Shown: positions 1 to 7,401, counted from the first letter of the stretch. The stretch is 14,274 bases of DNA from an uncultured Collinsella sp. (GCA_902470895.1 CABRID010000052.1:1-14274); one strand, 5' to 3'. Notes: generated by a model not told the origin, from the letters alone. Translations and numbers: made by a program.

Positions 1-13
1 CATGCGAACCTCC
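1..13 (-). promoter_or_regulatory. Ribosome binding site and ATG of the next minus-strand gene
   Basis: On the minus strand GGAGG (plus 9-13) stands five bases before an ATG (plus 1-3), so another gene begins at the left edge and continues outside. It is the next gene after hyuA in the same direction, so it is probably part of the purine block; members often found there elsewhere are ssnA, ygfK or molybdenum hydroxylase subunits. Its product cannot be read from this window. Confidence 0.6.
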
Positions 14-127
14 AGTCCGGACCGCTTCACGGTCCAACTTTCTGTCCGCACCCCCGTTTGGCCGTATGACGGCCGCAAACAGTCCGTATTTCACCGCAAC
101 TGCGGAGGGGACACGGCATCTTTGCTG
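14..127 (-). promoter_or_regulatory. Structured leader between hyuA and the next gene
   Basis: Read on the minus strand, the spacer can fold into a three-way junction. A 10-pair closing stem joins plus 107-116 to 46-55, with three G-U pairs. It encloses a small hairpin at 94-105 (CCGC/GCGG) and a second at 56-80 (GGCCGT/ACGGCC with outer GTTT/AAAC and a two-base bulge). A third hairpin, GGACCG/CGGTCC at 19-35, sits just before the GGAGG. The layout suggests a cis-regulatory leader, but GC-rich spacers often fold by chance and no known riboswitch consensus was recognised. Confidence 0.35.
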
Positions 128-1495
128 CTAGCGGGGCACGTAGCGGCCGGGTTGGGCTCCGGTGGGCTCGCCATCGCGCGCCACCAGCACGCCGTTCACA
201 AACACGGCCTTGGCGCGACCATGCGCCTCAAAGCCCTCGAGCGGCGTGTAGTCCACGGCCTGATGCTGTGTCGCGGCGCTGATCGTCCAACGTGCGCACG
301 GATCCCACACGCACACGTCGGCATCGGAGCCCTCGGCAAGACAGCCCTTGCGCGGATACATGCCAAAGACGCGCGCCGGGTTCTCGCTCATCAAGCGGCA
401 CAGATCCTCGGGACCCAGCTGTCCCTCAAAGCTCGTAGCGATCGCGACGGGGCGATGCTCCACACCGGGCCCGCCGTTGGGAATCGCGCGGAAATCGTCG
501 CGCCCGCGGTCCTTTTGCCCGTGCAGGTTAAAGCTGCAGTGGTCGGTTGCAATCGTATCGATCTCGCCGGCCACAAGCGCCTCGCGCAGGGCCGCACGGT
601 CACCGGCATGGCGCAGCGGCGGGCTCATCACGTACTTGGCGCCCGCAAAGCCGTCCTCGCCCTGCTCCAGATAGCAGGTGTCGTCGAGCATCAGATACTG
701 AGGGCAGGTCTCGACATAGATGTTCTTCTGCCCGCGCGCTTTGGCAGCGCGAATGGCCTCGAGCCCCAGCTTGGTCGAAAGGTGCACCACATTGACTGGA
801 GCGTCCCCGGCTAAGTGCGCCAGATACAGCAGACGACTCACGGCCTCGGCCTCGCACACGTCCGGACGGCTGAGCGCATGCCCCTCGGGCCCATGAATCC
901 CCTGCTCGTACACGCGCTTCTGCAGTTCATTCACCAGCGTACCGTTCTCGCAATGCACGCAGAGTATGCCGCCCACGCGCTTGAGTTCCTCCAGCACCTC
1001 GAGCGTCTCGGCGTCGTCCAGGCGCAGGTGGTCATAGGCAAAGTAGGTCTTGAACGACGACACGCCCGCCTCGCGCATGGCCGAAAGATCGGCGCGGTTG
1101 CGTTCATTCCACTCGGCGAGTGCCATATGAAACGCGTAGTTGGCCGTGCAGGTTCCGTCGGCGCGGCGATGCCACTCGGCCAAGGCATCGGGCATGGTCA
1201 CGCCGCGATCGGCCGTCGCGTAGTCCACGATGGTCGTCGTACCGCCGCAGGCAGCCGCACGCGTACCGGTCTCAAAGCTATCGGCCGTCCAATCCATGCC
1301 AGTCCAGCACTGCATGTGCGTGTGGCCGTCGATAAAGCCGGGGAACACCCAACAGTCGGTGGCGTCCTGGACGGTATCGCCCTCGCCCGGCTCGATTGCC
1401 GTGGCAATCCGCACAATCTTATCGCCCTCCATGGCAAGATCGGCGCGGCGAAGCCCCTGGGGCGTCACGAGCGCGCCGTTTTTGATGATGATCAT
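128..1495 (-). CDS. hyuA: Dihydropyrimidinase / hydantoinase family amidohydrolase
   Basis: A 455-residue cyclic amidohydrolase of the hydantoinase/dihydropyrimidinase family, which opens cyclic ureide or amide rings in the cytoplasm. All expected binuclear metal ligands are visible: the HTH pair H58 and H60 in GFIDGHTH, the carboxylated lysine K149 in SSFKTY, H181 in CVHCENG, H238 in NVVHLST and D318 in IATDHCSF. Length is normal for the family. ATG at 1495 follows AAGGAG by six bases. It lies nine bases after mocA, so the two are co-transcribed. In the yge/ygf-type purine cluster this enzyme is thought to open a urate-derived ring. Family assignment is secure; the exact substrate (dihydropyrimidine, hydantoin or purine intermediate) is inferred from context. 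Confidence 0.9.
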   Translation of the reverse strand: MIIIKNGALVTPQGLRRADLAMEGDKIVRIATAIEPGEGDTVQDATDCWVFPGFIDGHTHMQCWTGMDWTADSFETGTRAAACGGTTTIVDYATADRGVTMPDALAEWHRRADGTCTANYAFHMALAEWNERNRADLSAMREAGVSSFKTYFAYDHLRLDDAETLEVLEELKRVGGILCVHCENGTLVNELQKRVYEQGIHGPEGHALSRPDVCEAEAVSRLLYLAHLAGDAPVNVVHLSTKLGLEAIRAAKARGQKNIYVETCPQYLMLDDTCYLEQGEDGFAGAKYVMSPPLRHAGDRAALREALVAGEIDTIATDHCSFNLHGQKDRGRDDFRAIPNGGPGVEHRPVAIATSFEGQLGPEDLCRLMSENPARVFGMYPRKGCLAEGSDADVCVWDPCARWTISAATQHQAVDYTPLEGFEAHGRAKAVFVNGVLVARDGEPTGAQPGRYVPR

Positions 1496-1504
1496 AATTG
1501 CTCC

Positions 1505-2119
1505 TTATTGATTGATGCAGTTGGCCACGCGATCAAAATACGAGCAGGCGGCGATATGCTCCGTTATGCGTTGCTGTCCCTTGGCGGTATCGACGTCCCA
1601 CAGCTCGTAGGCACGCGCCTCGACCAGCACCACGTCGGTACGGTCCTTGAGGATCGAACCGCCGCCGTCCTTGCCCTCAAGACACATAAGTGCATCGAAC
1701 AGTTCCGCCGGAAAGAGCACCGGGCTCGAAGGCTCACCGTTGCACGCCAAGCGCACCGGATGTTTGCGGCCACGCTCGTCAAACGCGCGAACCATGGCCT
1801 CAAAAGAATCCGAACTCACGAGCGGCTGGTCGCCCGGCAAAAAGAGGCAACCTTTCCAGTTGCGTTCGACTCCCCACGAAAGGCCCGCACGGACGCTTTC
1901 GCTGCGCAGCTCGCCATCGTGCAGCACGCACGGGCAATGCTTGTCCTCGCAAATCTGGACGACCTCGGGCCAACGCGTCGAAACCACGACGTCAAAGCCC
2001 CAGGGAACCGAATCGATGGTCCGGGCAATCAGCGGCTCGCCATAGATATCGGCAAGCATCTTGTTAGAGCCAAACCGCTTGCCCTCGCCCGAAGCCATAA
2101 TGACGCATCCAAGTCTCAT
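1505..2119 (-). CDS. mocA: Molybdenum cofactor cytidylyltransferase-like protein (MocA/YgfJ family)
   Basis: A 204-residue nucleotidyltransferase of the MocA/YgfJ group, which attaches CMP to molybdopterin cofactor for xanthine-dehydrogenase-type molybdenum hydroxylases. The N-terminal nucleotide-binding signature is clear at residues 6-21: VIMASGEGKRFGSNKM, with the GxGxRFGxxK pattern. An LPGDQPLV segment in mid-protein fits the metal-binding part of this fold. I chose ATG 2119 because GGGGAGG stands six bases upstream; a longer in-frame start at 2173 adds 18 residues that do not look like the family and has no such site. It sits between a terminator (2207-2246) and hyuA. The family is linked to selenium-dependent molybdenum hydroxylases, so such an enzyme is expected nearby off the left edge. 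Confidence 0.85.
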   Translation of the reverse strand: MRLGCVIMASGEGKRFGSNKMLADIYGEPLIARTIDSVPWGFDVVVSTRWPEVVQICEDKHCPCVLHDGELRSESVRAGLSWGVERNWKGCLFLPGDQPLVSSDSFEAMVRAFDERGRKHPVRLACNGEPSSPVLFPAELFDALMCLEGKDGGGSILKDRTDVVLVEARAYELWDVDTAKGQQRITEHIAACSYFDRVANCINQ

Positions 2120-2206
2120 GGTGATACCTCCCCTGAAACCATCGTACCCATAACTCGCGCTGCGGGCATCCACATCGAAAGTGCTTATCCCGCACGCCCG
2201 CGATGC

Positions 2207-2246
2207 AAAAAAGGGGCACCCCGCCGGTTGGCAGAGCGCCCCCTTT
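2207..2246 (-). terminator. Intrinsic terminator after ygeW
   Basis: On the minus strand AAAGGGGGC (plus 2238-2246) pairs with GCCCCTTTT (plus 2209-2217). That is nine pairs with one G-U, a 20-nt loop and six U in total. This is a textbook Rho-independent terminator, 23 bases after the ygeW stop codon. It would split ygeXYW from mocA-hyuA or let only part of the transcripts through. Confidence 0.75.
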
Positions 2247-2269
2247 ACATGGCTTACCTCAACCCGGCT

Positions 2270-3472
2270 TTAGGCCTGGAGCCAACGGGCGGTGTTGCGC
2301 TCGTCGAGGGCCTTGAGGGTAGCGGCGGGATCGGCAACCTTCTGCAGGAACATCATGGCTGCGATGGCATACGGCTTGTAGCTGGCCTCCTTGTACATGC
2401 CCACGCGGTGCATGTCGAAGACGTCGGCGTTAACCTCGCCGTGCTCGCAGGAGACACCGGAGATGTCGGCGGGCAGCGGGTGCATAAAGATGGTGTCCTG
2501 GCCGTTGGCAGTCTTCTCCATGAGCTCGGTCGTGGAGCACCAGTCCTGATGGGTAGCGTTCTGGGCGAGCAGCTCCTTCTCGAGCGCTGCGATGCCGGCG
2601 TCGTCGCCCTCGGCGTACAGGTTGGTACGCTTCTCCATGGCGGCAAACGGAGCCCAGCTCTTGGGGATCACGATGTCGGCGCCCTCGAAGGCCTCGGCCA
2701 TGGTGTTGACCTGCTTAAAGGTGGTGCCGGACTCGGCGGCATAGCCCTTGGCGCGCTCGACGACCTCGGGCATGAGGTCGTAGCCCTCGGGGTGGGCCAG
2801 GGTGACGTCCATGCCAAAGCGGGGCAGCAGGCTGATCAGCGACTGCGGGCAGGACAGCGGCTTGCCGTAAGAGGGCGAATAGGCCCAGGTGACGGCAACC
2901 TTCTTGCCCTTGAGGTTCTCGAGGCCGCCAAACTCGTTGATGAGGTAGAGCATGTCGGCAGAGGACTGCGTGGGGTGGTCGGAATCGGACTGCAGGGAGA
3001 TGAGCGTGGGACGGTGATCCAGAACGCCGTCCTCGTAGGCCTGCTGGACAGACTCGGAGACCTCGGCCATGTAGGCGTCGCCCTTGCCGATGTACATGTC
3101 GTCGCGGATGCCGATGACGTCGGCCATGAAGGAGATCATGGTAGCGGTCTCGCGGACGGTCTCGCCGTGAGCGATCTGGGACTTCTTCTCGTCCAGGTCC
3201 TGCAGCTCAAGGCCGAGCAGGTTGGCGGCCTTAGAGAAAGAGAAGCGCGTACGGGTGGAGTTGTCGCGGAACAGGGAGACGGCCAGGCCCGAGTCGAAGA
3301 TCTTGGACGAGACGTTGTTCTCGCGCAGCTCGCGCAGGGCGTCGGCGACGATGTAGAGAGCCTTGAGCTCATCGGTGGTCTTGTCCCAGGTGTGCAGGAA
3401 GTCGCTGCCGTACATACCCTTAAAATCGAGGCCGTTCAGCTGCTCGACGAGCTCGGTAAACTTGGCGTCCAT
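2270..3472 (-). CDS. ygeW: YgeW-family carbamoyltransferase (knotted transcarbamylase type)
   Basis: A 400-residue protein of the aspartate/ornithine carbamoyltransferase superfamily, closest in style to YgeW. The carbamoyl-phosphate site is intact: STRTR at 72-76, HPTQ at 166-169, and HPLPAD at 331-336. YgeW proteins are longer than OTCases and show no activity with the usual acceptors; in purine-degrading clusters they are proposed to phosphorolyse a ureido intermediate to carbamoyl phosphate, which can yield ATP. ATG 3472 was chosen because the superfamily homology starts here (MDAKFTELV) and AAAGGAC lies upstream. The reading frame is open 62 codons further, but that part is compositionally unlike protein. 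It follows ygeY by 201 bases and is followed by a terminator. Confidence 0.9.
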   Translation of the reverse strand: MDAKFTELVEQLNGLDFKGMYGSDFLHTWDKTTDELKALYIVADALRELRENNVSSKIFDSGLAVSLFRDNSTRTRFSFSKAANLLGLELQDLDEKKSQIAHGETVRETATMISFMADVIGIRDDMYIGKGDAYMAEVSESVQQAYEDGVLDHRPTLISLQSDSDHPTQSSADMLYLINEFGGLENLKGKKVAVTWAYSPSYGKPLSCPQSLISLLPRFGMDVTLAHPEGYDLMPEVVERAKGYAAESGTTFKQVNTMAEAFEGADIVIPKSWAPFAAMEKRTNLYAEGDDAGIAALEKELLAQNATHQDWCSTTELMEKTANGQDTIFMHPLPADISGVSCEHGEVNADVFDMHRVGMYKEASYKPYAIAAMMFLQKVADPAATLKALDERNTARWLQA

Positions 3473-3673
3473 GTAAATGTCCTTTCTAAAGGTGAAACGA
3501 TCACAATGAGTAGATGTGCTCCGGCATGCGCGTGTGGCTAGAACATGCAGAGCACCATGACGAGGACCCGCCACCGTTGAGGAAGCATGGGAGATAACGA
3601 CCGCGGGCCCCAAGTCAACAGGGGGTGCCGGGGACACGAGCGGCCCCCGGCTCAACAAAATCGAGGAATGGGA
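3473..3673 (-). promoter_or_regulatory. Folded ygeY-ygeW spacer
   Basis: A long spacer for an operon. A perfect seven-pair stem (GCCGGGG 3627-3633 with CCCCGGC 3645-3651, 11-nt loop) lies just after the ygeY stop, and CCCC/GGGG arms at about 3609-3625 could form a second hairpin. No U-tract follows on the minus strand, so it is not a standard terminator. It may stabilise or process the mRNA, or hold a separate ygeW promoter, but no convincing -35/-10 pair was seen. Confidence 0.3.
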
Positions 3674-5059
3674 CTAATCGATCTTGTTGTTAGTCAGACC
3701 GGCACGGAACACGGTGGCGTCGCCATCGGCCTGGCTCGGATCGTAGAGGTTCAGGGCAGCCACGTACATGGCGGCAGCGGTGACCAGGTCGTCCTTGTAG
3801 GTGACCTCGTTGGGAGCGTGAGCCTGAGACTCGGCACCCGGGCCAAAGCCGACGCAGGGGATGCCATAGCGGCCCTGGATGGAAACGCAGTTCGTGGAGA
3901 AGGTCCACTTGTCGCACAGCGGACGGCCGGTGCGCTTGTCCATGCTGGGCCCGCAGCCGATGCGCTCGTCACCAAACATGGCCTTGTGGGCGTCGACGAG
4001 GGCCTTGACGTGTGGAGCGGTCTCCTTGTTGATCCACGTGGGGAAGTAAGCCTCGGTCTCGTAGACCTCGCCGGTCCAGGACGGACGGTCGTACATGTAC
4101 ATGGAAACCTTCACGTCGTCGCCGTACTTCTTGGCGGCCGGCAGGTTGCGGATCTCGTCCAGGCAGGACTCCCAGGTCTCGCCGGCGGTCATGCGACGGT
4201 CGATGGAGATGGCGCAGGAGTCAGCGACGGCGCAACGGCTGGGGCTGGTGTAGAAGATCTGGCTGACGGTGCAGGTGCCGCGGCCCAGGAAGCGGGCATC
4301 CTCGTAGTGCTCGGGGTTGTACTTGGGGTCGAGCATCTTGACGAGACCCTTGATGTCGGTCGACTCGTCGCAGCCGTTGTTGTTGAGGGCGCGGACGTCG
4401 GCGATGATGTCGGCCATCTTGTAGATGGCGTTGTCGCCGCGGTCGGGAGCGGAGCCGTGGCAGGAGGTGCCGTGAACGTCGACGCGGATCTCCATACGGC
4501 CGCGGTGACCGCGATAGATGCCGCCGTCGGTGGGCTCGGTGGAAATGACGAACTCGGGCTTAATGCCGTCCTTGTTGTAGATGTACTGCCAGCACATGCC
4601 ATCGCAGTCCTCTTCCTGGACGGTGCCGACGACCATGATCTTGTAGCCCTCGGGGATGAGGCCCATGTCCTTCATCATCTTGGCAGCGTAGGTAGCAGAA
4701 GCCATGCCGCCCTCCTGGTCAGTGCCGCCGCGGCCGTAGATGATCTCGTCGGTCTCGTAGCCCTCGTAGGGATCGGCATCCCAGTTCTCGATGTTGCCGA
4801 TGCCGACGGTGTCGATGTGGGAGTCGATGGCGATGATCTTGTCGCCCTCACCCATAAAGCCCATGACGTTGCCCAGACCGTCGACCTTGACCTCGTCATA
4901 GCCAAGGCTCTCCATCTCGGCCTTGATGCAGGCGACAACCTCACCCTCCTCGCAGGACTCAGAGGGGTGAGAGATCATGGCGCGAAGGAAGCGAGTCATA
5001 TCAGCACGATGGGACTCAGCAGCAACCTTGATAGCGTCGAAATCGAGTTCTTTAGCCAT
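3674..5059 (-). CDS. ygeY: YgeY-family M20 metallohydrolase (selenium-metabolism-linked)
   Basis: A 461-residue M20/ArgE/DapE-type zinc hydrolase matching the YgeY family, which is tied to selenium-dependent molybdenum hydroxylases and anaerobic purine breakdown. Metal and catalytic residues are in place: H81 and D83 in IDSHIDTVG, D114 in GGTDQEGG, the E149-E150 pair in VQEEDCDG, E175 in STEPTDGG and H414 in ESQAHAPNE. A dimerisation (lid) domain spans roughly residues 185-300. Probable role: cleaving an amide or carbamoyl bond of a diaminopropionate derivative upstream of YgeX; the true substrate is not shown by the sequence. ATG 5059 follows GAAAGG by nine bases. It lies 74 bases after ygeX, with a hairpin between. 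The protein is notably Cys-rich. Confidence 0.9.
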   Translation of the reverse strand: MAKELDFDAIKVAAESHRADMTRFLRAMISHPSESCEEGEVVACIKAEMESLGYDEVKVDGLGNVMGFMGEGDKIIAIDSHIDTVGIGNIENWDADPYEGYETDEIIYGRGGTDQEGGMASATYAAKMMKDMGLIPEGYKIMVVGTVQEEDCDGMCWQYIYNKDGIKPEFVISTEPTDGGIYRGHRGRMEIRVDVHGTSCHGSAPDRGDNAIYKMADIIADVRALNNNGCDESTDIKGLVKMLDPKYNPEHYEDARFLGRGTCTVSQIFYTSPSRCAVADSCAISIDRRMTAGETWESCLDEIRNLPAAKKYGDDVKVSMYMYDRPSWTGEVYETEAYFPTWINKETAPHVKALVDAHKAMFGDERIGCGPSMDKRTGRPLCDKWTFSTNCVSIQGRYGIPCVGFGPGAESQAHAPNEVTYKDDLVTAAAMYVAALNLYDPSQADGDATVFRAGLTNNKID

Positions 5060-5099
5060 TGTTCATAACCTTTCAAACGAAGGAATCTACCTGTGAGGT

Positions 5100-5126
5100 G
5101 GCGGAGCGATACCTATTTACTCCGCC
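5100..5126 (-). promoter_or_regulatory. Intergenic hairpin between ygeX and ygeY
   Basis: A perfect seven-pair stem, GGCGGAG (5100-5106) with CTCCGCC (5120-5126) and a 13-nt loop, lies just after the ygeX stop. There is no U-tract on the minus strand, so it more likely slows decay or tunes ygeX to ygeY expression than ends transcription. Confidence 0.4.
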
Positions 5127-5133
5127 CCAACGA

Positions 5134-6348
5134 TTAGCAAGTGGGATATTCGCCTTCCCAGACGATGCGGCGATACTGGTCGGGGTCCGTGTCGCCCTCG
5201 GTGGAGAAGCAGAGCACGGAGCTCGTCTTGTCCAGGCCGATGAGCTCCTTGAGCTCGGCGTACTCGGGATCGAGCATGAGGGTCTCGACCAGGCCGGTGG
5301 TCACAGCGCCGGACTCGCCGGAAATGACGCGCGGGTCGCCCTTCTCGGGAGCGCCCAGGGTGCGCATGCCGCGAGCGGTGACCCAGTCGGGGCAGGACAC
5401 GAAGGCGGTGGTGTGGTTGCGCAGGATATCCCAGCCCAGAATGTTGGGCTCGCCGCAGCACAGACCGGCCATGATGGAAGGCATGTCGCCGTCCACGATA
5501 CGCGGATCGCCATCGCCGGCGGCAGCGCCCTTGTACAGGCAGGCAGCAGGCGCGCACTCAACCACGACGAAGGTGGGCGGGTTATCGGGATACAGGTTGG
5601 TGAAGTAGCCCACCACGGCGCCGGCGAGCGAACCCACGCCAGCCTGGACAAACACGTGCGTCGGGCGGTTGATGGCCATCTCGCGCAGCTGCTCGGCAGC
5701 CTCGGAGGCCATGGTGCCGTAACCCTCCATGATCCAGGACGGGATCTTCTCGTAGCCCTCCCAGGCGGTGTCCTGAACGATGACGCCGCGCTCGCAGGCG
5801 TCGGCCTCGGCGGCGGCCATGCGCACGCACTCGTCGTAGTTGACCTCTTCGATGGTCACCGTGGCGCCCTCGGCGGCGATGTTATCGAAGCGGGGCTTGG
5901 TGGAACCCTTGGGCATGTGCACGACGGCCTTCTGCCCCAGCTTGTTGGCAGCCCATGCTACGCCGCGGCCATGGTTGCCGTCGGTGGCGGTAAAGAAGGT
6001 AGCCTGGCCAAAGTCCTTGGCAAGCTGATCGGAGGTCAGGTAATCGAAGGTGCAGTCGGCAACGTCCTTGCCGGTCTCGTCGGCAATGTAGTTGGCCATG
6101 GCAAACGAGCCGCCCAGGACCTTAAAGGCGTTGAGGCCAAAGCGATAGCTCTCGTCCTTAACGCACAGGTTGGACAAGCCCAGACGCGCGGCCTGGCCGT
6201 CCAGGCGGGCAAGCGGAGTGACGGTGTACTGGGGGAACGACTGGTGGAAGGCGCGGGCCTTCTTCACGTGGTCGAGACTCATGATTCTCAAGTGCTTGTC
6301 ATCGCTCTTGGGCATCGCGTTGCTCGCCCACTGGATCTTATCGGCCAT
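5134..6348 (-). CDS. ygeX: Diaminopropionate ammonia-lyase (PLP-dependent)
   Basis: A 404-residue fold-type II PLP enzyme (also called dpaL) that converts 2,3-diaminopropionate to pyruvate and two ammonia. The PLP lysine is K76 in RFGLNAFKVLGG. The TATDGNHGRG loop (120-129) binds the cofactor, and VQDTAWEGY (191-199) carries the second acid (D193) expected for acting on both enantiomers. GEPN, SGESGAV and STEGDTD segments follow the E. coli protein closely. Length is normal. ATG 6348 follows AAGGAG at good spacing. It is the first gene of the minus-strand operon and faces the YheO-type regulator across a 277-bp control region. In purine-degrading anaerobes this is the last step, feeding pyruvate into fermentation. 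Confidence 0.93.
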   Translation of the reverse strand: MADKIQWASNAMPKSDDKHLRIMSLDHVKKARAFHQSFPQYTVTPLARLDGQAARLGLSNLCVKDESYRFGLNAFKVLGGSFAMANYIADETGKDVADCTFDYLTSDQLAKDFGQATFFTATDGNHGRGVAWAANKLGQKAVVHMPKGSTKPRFDNIAAEGATVTIEEVNYDECVRMAAAEADACERGVIVQDTAWEGYEKIPSWIMEGYGTMASEAAEQLREMAINRPTHVFVQAGVGSLAGAVVGYFTNLYPDNPPTFVVVECAPAACLYKGAAAGDGDPRIVDGDMPSIMAGLCCGEPNILGWDILRNHTTAFVSCPDWVTARGMRTLGAPEKGDPRVISGESGAVTTGLVETLMLDPEYAELKELIGLDKTSSVLCFSTEGDTDPDQYRRIVWEGEYPTC

Positions 6349-6440
6349 ACGGTGAACTCCTTAAGTTCTCTCTTGCCGGCCCCCGCATACGCGTTTCAGC
6401 CCGATCCCATTCACACGGCTGAACTTTTATGTGGATGCCA
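6349..6440 (-). promoter_or_regulatory. 5' leader of the ygeX operon
   Basis: The stretch from the candidate operators to the ygeX start holds a perfect seven-pair hairpin (TTCAGCC 6395-6401 with GGCTGAA 6417-6423) and the AAGGAG ribosome binding site next to ATG 6348. No clear sigma70 -35/-10 pair was found for ygeX; the promoter probably overlaps the two dyads further upstream. Confidence 0.4.
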
Positions 6441-6455
6441 AACAAAAAGTTTGTT
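6441..6455. promoter_or_regulatory. Candidate operator 1, AACAAA-N3-TTTGTT
   Basis: A perfect dyad, AACAAA-AAG-TTTGTT, in the spacer between ygeX and the divergent YheO-type regulator. It is AT-rich in otherwise GC-rich DNA and is repeated 51 bp away. It is a likely binding site for the neighbouring regulator, by position. Confidence 0.55.
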
Positions 6456-6491
6456 AGTAATGTTCTATCACACTTTTTGATTGGCATACCT

Positions 6492-6506
6492 AACGAATTG
6501 TTTGTT
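6492..6506. promoter_or_regulatory. Candidate operator 2, AACGAA-N3-TTTGTT
   Basis: A second copy of the dyad with one changed base, AACGAA-TTG-TTTGTT, 51 bp from the first (about five helical turns). The two sites also share an extra flanking GTTAG, in opposite orientation, pointing toward each other. This supports cooperative or looped binding by a dimeric regulator. Confidence 0.55.
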
Positions 6507-6566
6507 GCCGTAATCGGTACTTTTTCGCCGCCGAACGGTCACACAACGCAGCGGCGCTTTCGTTAT

Positions 6567-6595
6567 TTGCGAACAGGTGTGGTTTATGGCACAGT
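6567..6595 (+). promoter_or_regulatory. Possible promoter of the YheO-type regulator
   Basis: TTGCGA (6567-6572), a 17-bp spacer and CACAGT (6590-6595) resemble a weak sigma70 promoter 31 bases before the regulator ATG. The match to consensus is modest, and position is the main support. Confidence 0.3.
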
Positions 6596-6625
6596 GAGCC
6601 CAAACTAATTTTTAGGAAGGTACCC

Positions 6626-7279
6626 ATGACCCCCGCACAGATTGAGTTTTACAAGCGCCTCGCACACGGCCTGGCGCTCCAATTTGGCCCCAACTGCGAA
6701 GTCGTCGTCCACGATCTGGAGACCGAGGACGTAGACCACTCCATCGTAGTGATCGAAAACGGCCACGTCAGCGGGCGCAAACTGGGTGACGGCCCCAGCC
6801 ATATCGTGTTTGAGTCCATGCACGAGGGCGCCACCGATGTACACGACCGCGAGCCGTACCTCACTAAAACCACCGACGGTAAGCTGCTCAAATCGTCGAC
6901 GATCTTTATCCGCAACGACGAGGGCAAGCCCGTCGGCATTTTGGGCATCAACTTTGACATTACGCTCATGAAGGCTTTTGAGCGCTCGCTCGATGCCTTT
7001 ACCGGCACCGGCGGCACGGGCTATACCGAGCCCGAGCCCATTACCAAGAACATCGGCGACCTGCTCGAGGACCTGCTGCACGAGTGCGAGCAGTTTGTGG
7101 GCAAGCCCGCGGCGCTCATGACCAAAGACGAGCGCATTCGTGCCATTGGCTACCTCGACCGTCGCGGCGCCTTCCTCATTTCCAAGTCGAGCGAGCGCGC
7201 CTGCGAGTTCTTTGGCATCTCCAAATACAGCTTCTATAGCTACCTCAATGAGGCCAAGGCGGCGGCCGGCGACAAGTAG
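6626..7279 (+). CDS. YheO/DauR-type transcriptional regulator (PAS plus HTH)
   Basis: A 217-residue cytoplasmic DNA-binding protein of the YheO family. Residues about 1-115 form the YheO-type PAS domain, ending in the typical GKPVGILGINFD stretch (100-111). Residues about 145-210 form the HTH module, with the TKDERIRAIGYLDRRGAF motif (166-183) and the recognition part EFFGISKYSFYSYL (194-207). AGGAAGG lies five bases before ATG 6626. It is transcribed away from ygeX, and two AACRAA-N3-TTTGTT dyads lie between them, so local control of the purine operon is a strong inference. The nearest characterised relative by family is DauR, a regulator of D-arginine catabolism; whether this one senses a purine intermediate, diaminopropionate or redox state is unknown. 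Confidence 0.85.
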   Translation: MTPAQIEFYKRLAHGLALQFGPNCEVVVHDLETEDVDHSIVVIENGHVSGRKLGDGPSHIVFESMHEGATDVHDREPYLTKTTDGKLLKSSTIFIRNDEGKPVGILGINFDITLMKAFERSLDAFTGTGGTGYTEPEPITKNIGDLLEDLLHECEQFVGKPAALMTKDERIRAIGYLDRRGAFLISKSSERACEFFGISKYSFYSYLNEAKAAAGDK

Positions 7280-7281
7280 GC

Positions 7282-7320
7282 ACTCGCCTGGATTGCCCTC
7301 CCCTTTTGGGCGCGAGTTCT
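7282..7320 (+). terminator. Weak terminator-like hairpin after the regulator
   Basis: ACTCGC (7282-7287) pairs with GCGAGT (7312-7317), and inside it GCCC (7295-7298) pairs with GGGC (7308-7311). It begins three bases after the regulator stop. Only TTCT follows, so termination would be weak or Rho-aided. Confidence 0.35.
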
Positions 7321-7361
7321 GGAAAGCACGAATCCAAGACCGAGCCGCTTGGGAAGTTCCA

Positions 7362-7367
7362 TATAAT
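7362..7367 (+). promoter_or_regulatory. Perfect TATAAT -10 box upstream of the 7402 gene
   Basis: TATAAT stands 34 bases before the ATG at 7402 in a short, relatively AT-rich spacer. No good -35 lies at the right distance, so the promoter may rely on an activator or on the -10 alone. It suggests the 7402 gene is transcribed separately from the regulator. Confidence 0.5.
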
Positions 7368-7401
7368 CGATGTCATTAGTATTTCGAAAGGATGGAACAG
7401 A

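Noticed and set aside
56..116. The hyuA-downstream leader as a classical purine riboswitch
   Set aside because: It lacks the conserved loop and junction bases of the xpt-type purine aptamer; only the three-way shape is similar.
2..814. Plus-strand open frame at the left edge
   Set aside because: It is antisense to hyuA, which has all metal ligands in the other frame.
815..3541. A 908-codon open frame on the plus strand, and similar long plus-strand frames at 3587-5068 and 5059-6480
   Set aside because: They lie antisense to ygeW, ygeY, ygeX, mocA and hyuA, which have intact motifs. Their Gly/Val/His-rich sequences are the usual mirror of GC-rich genes, without family motifs or ribosome binding sites.
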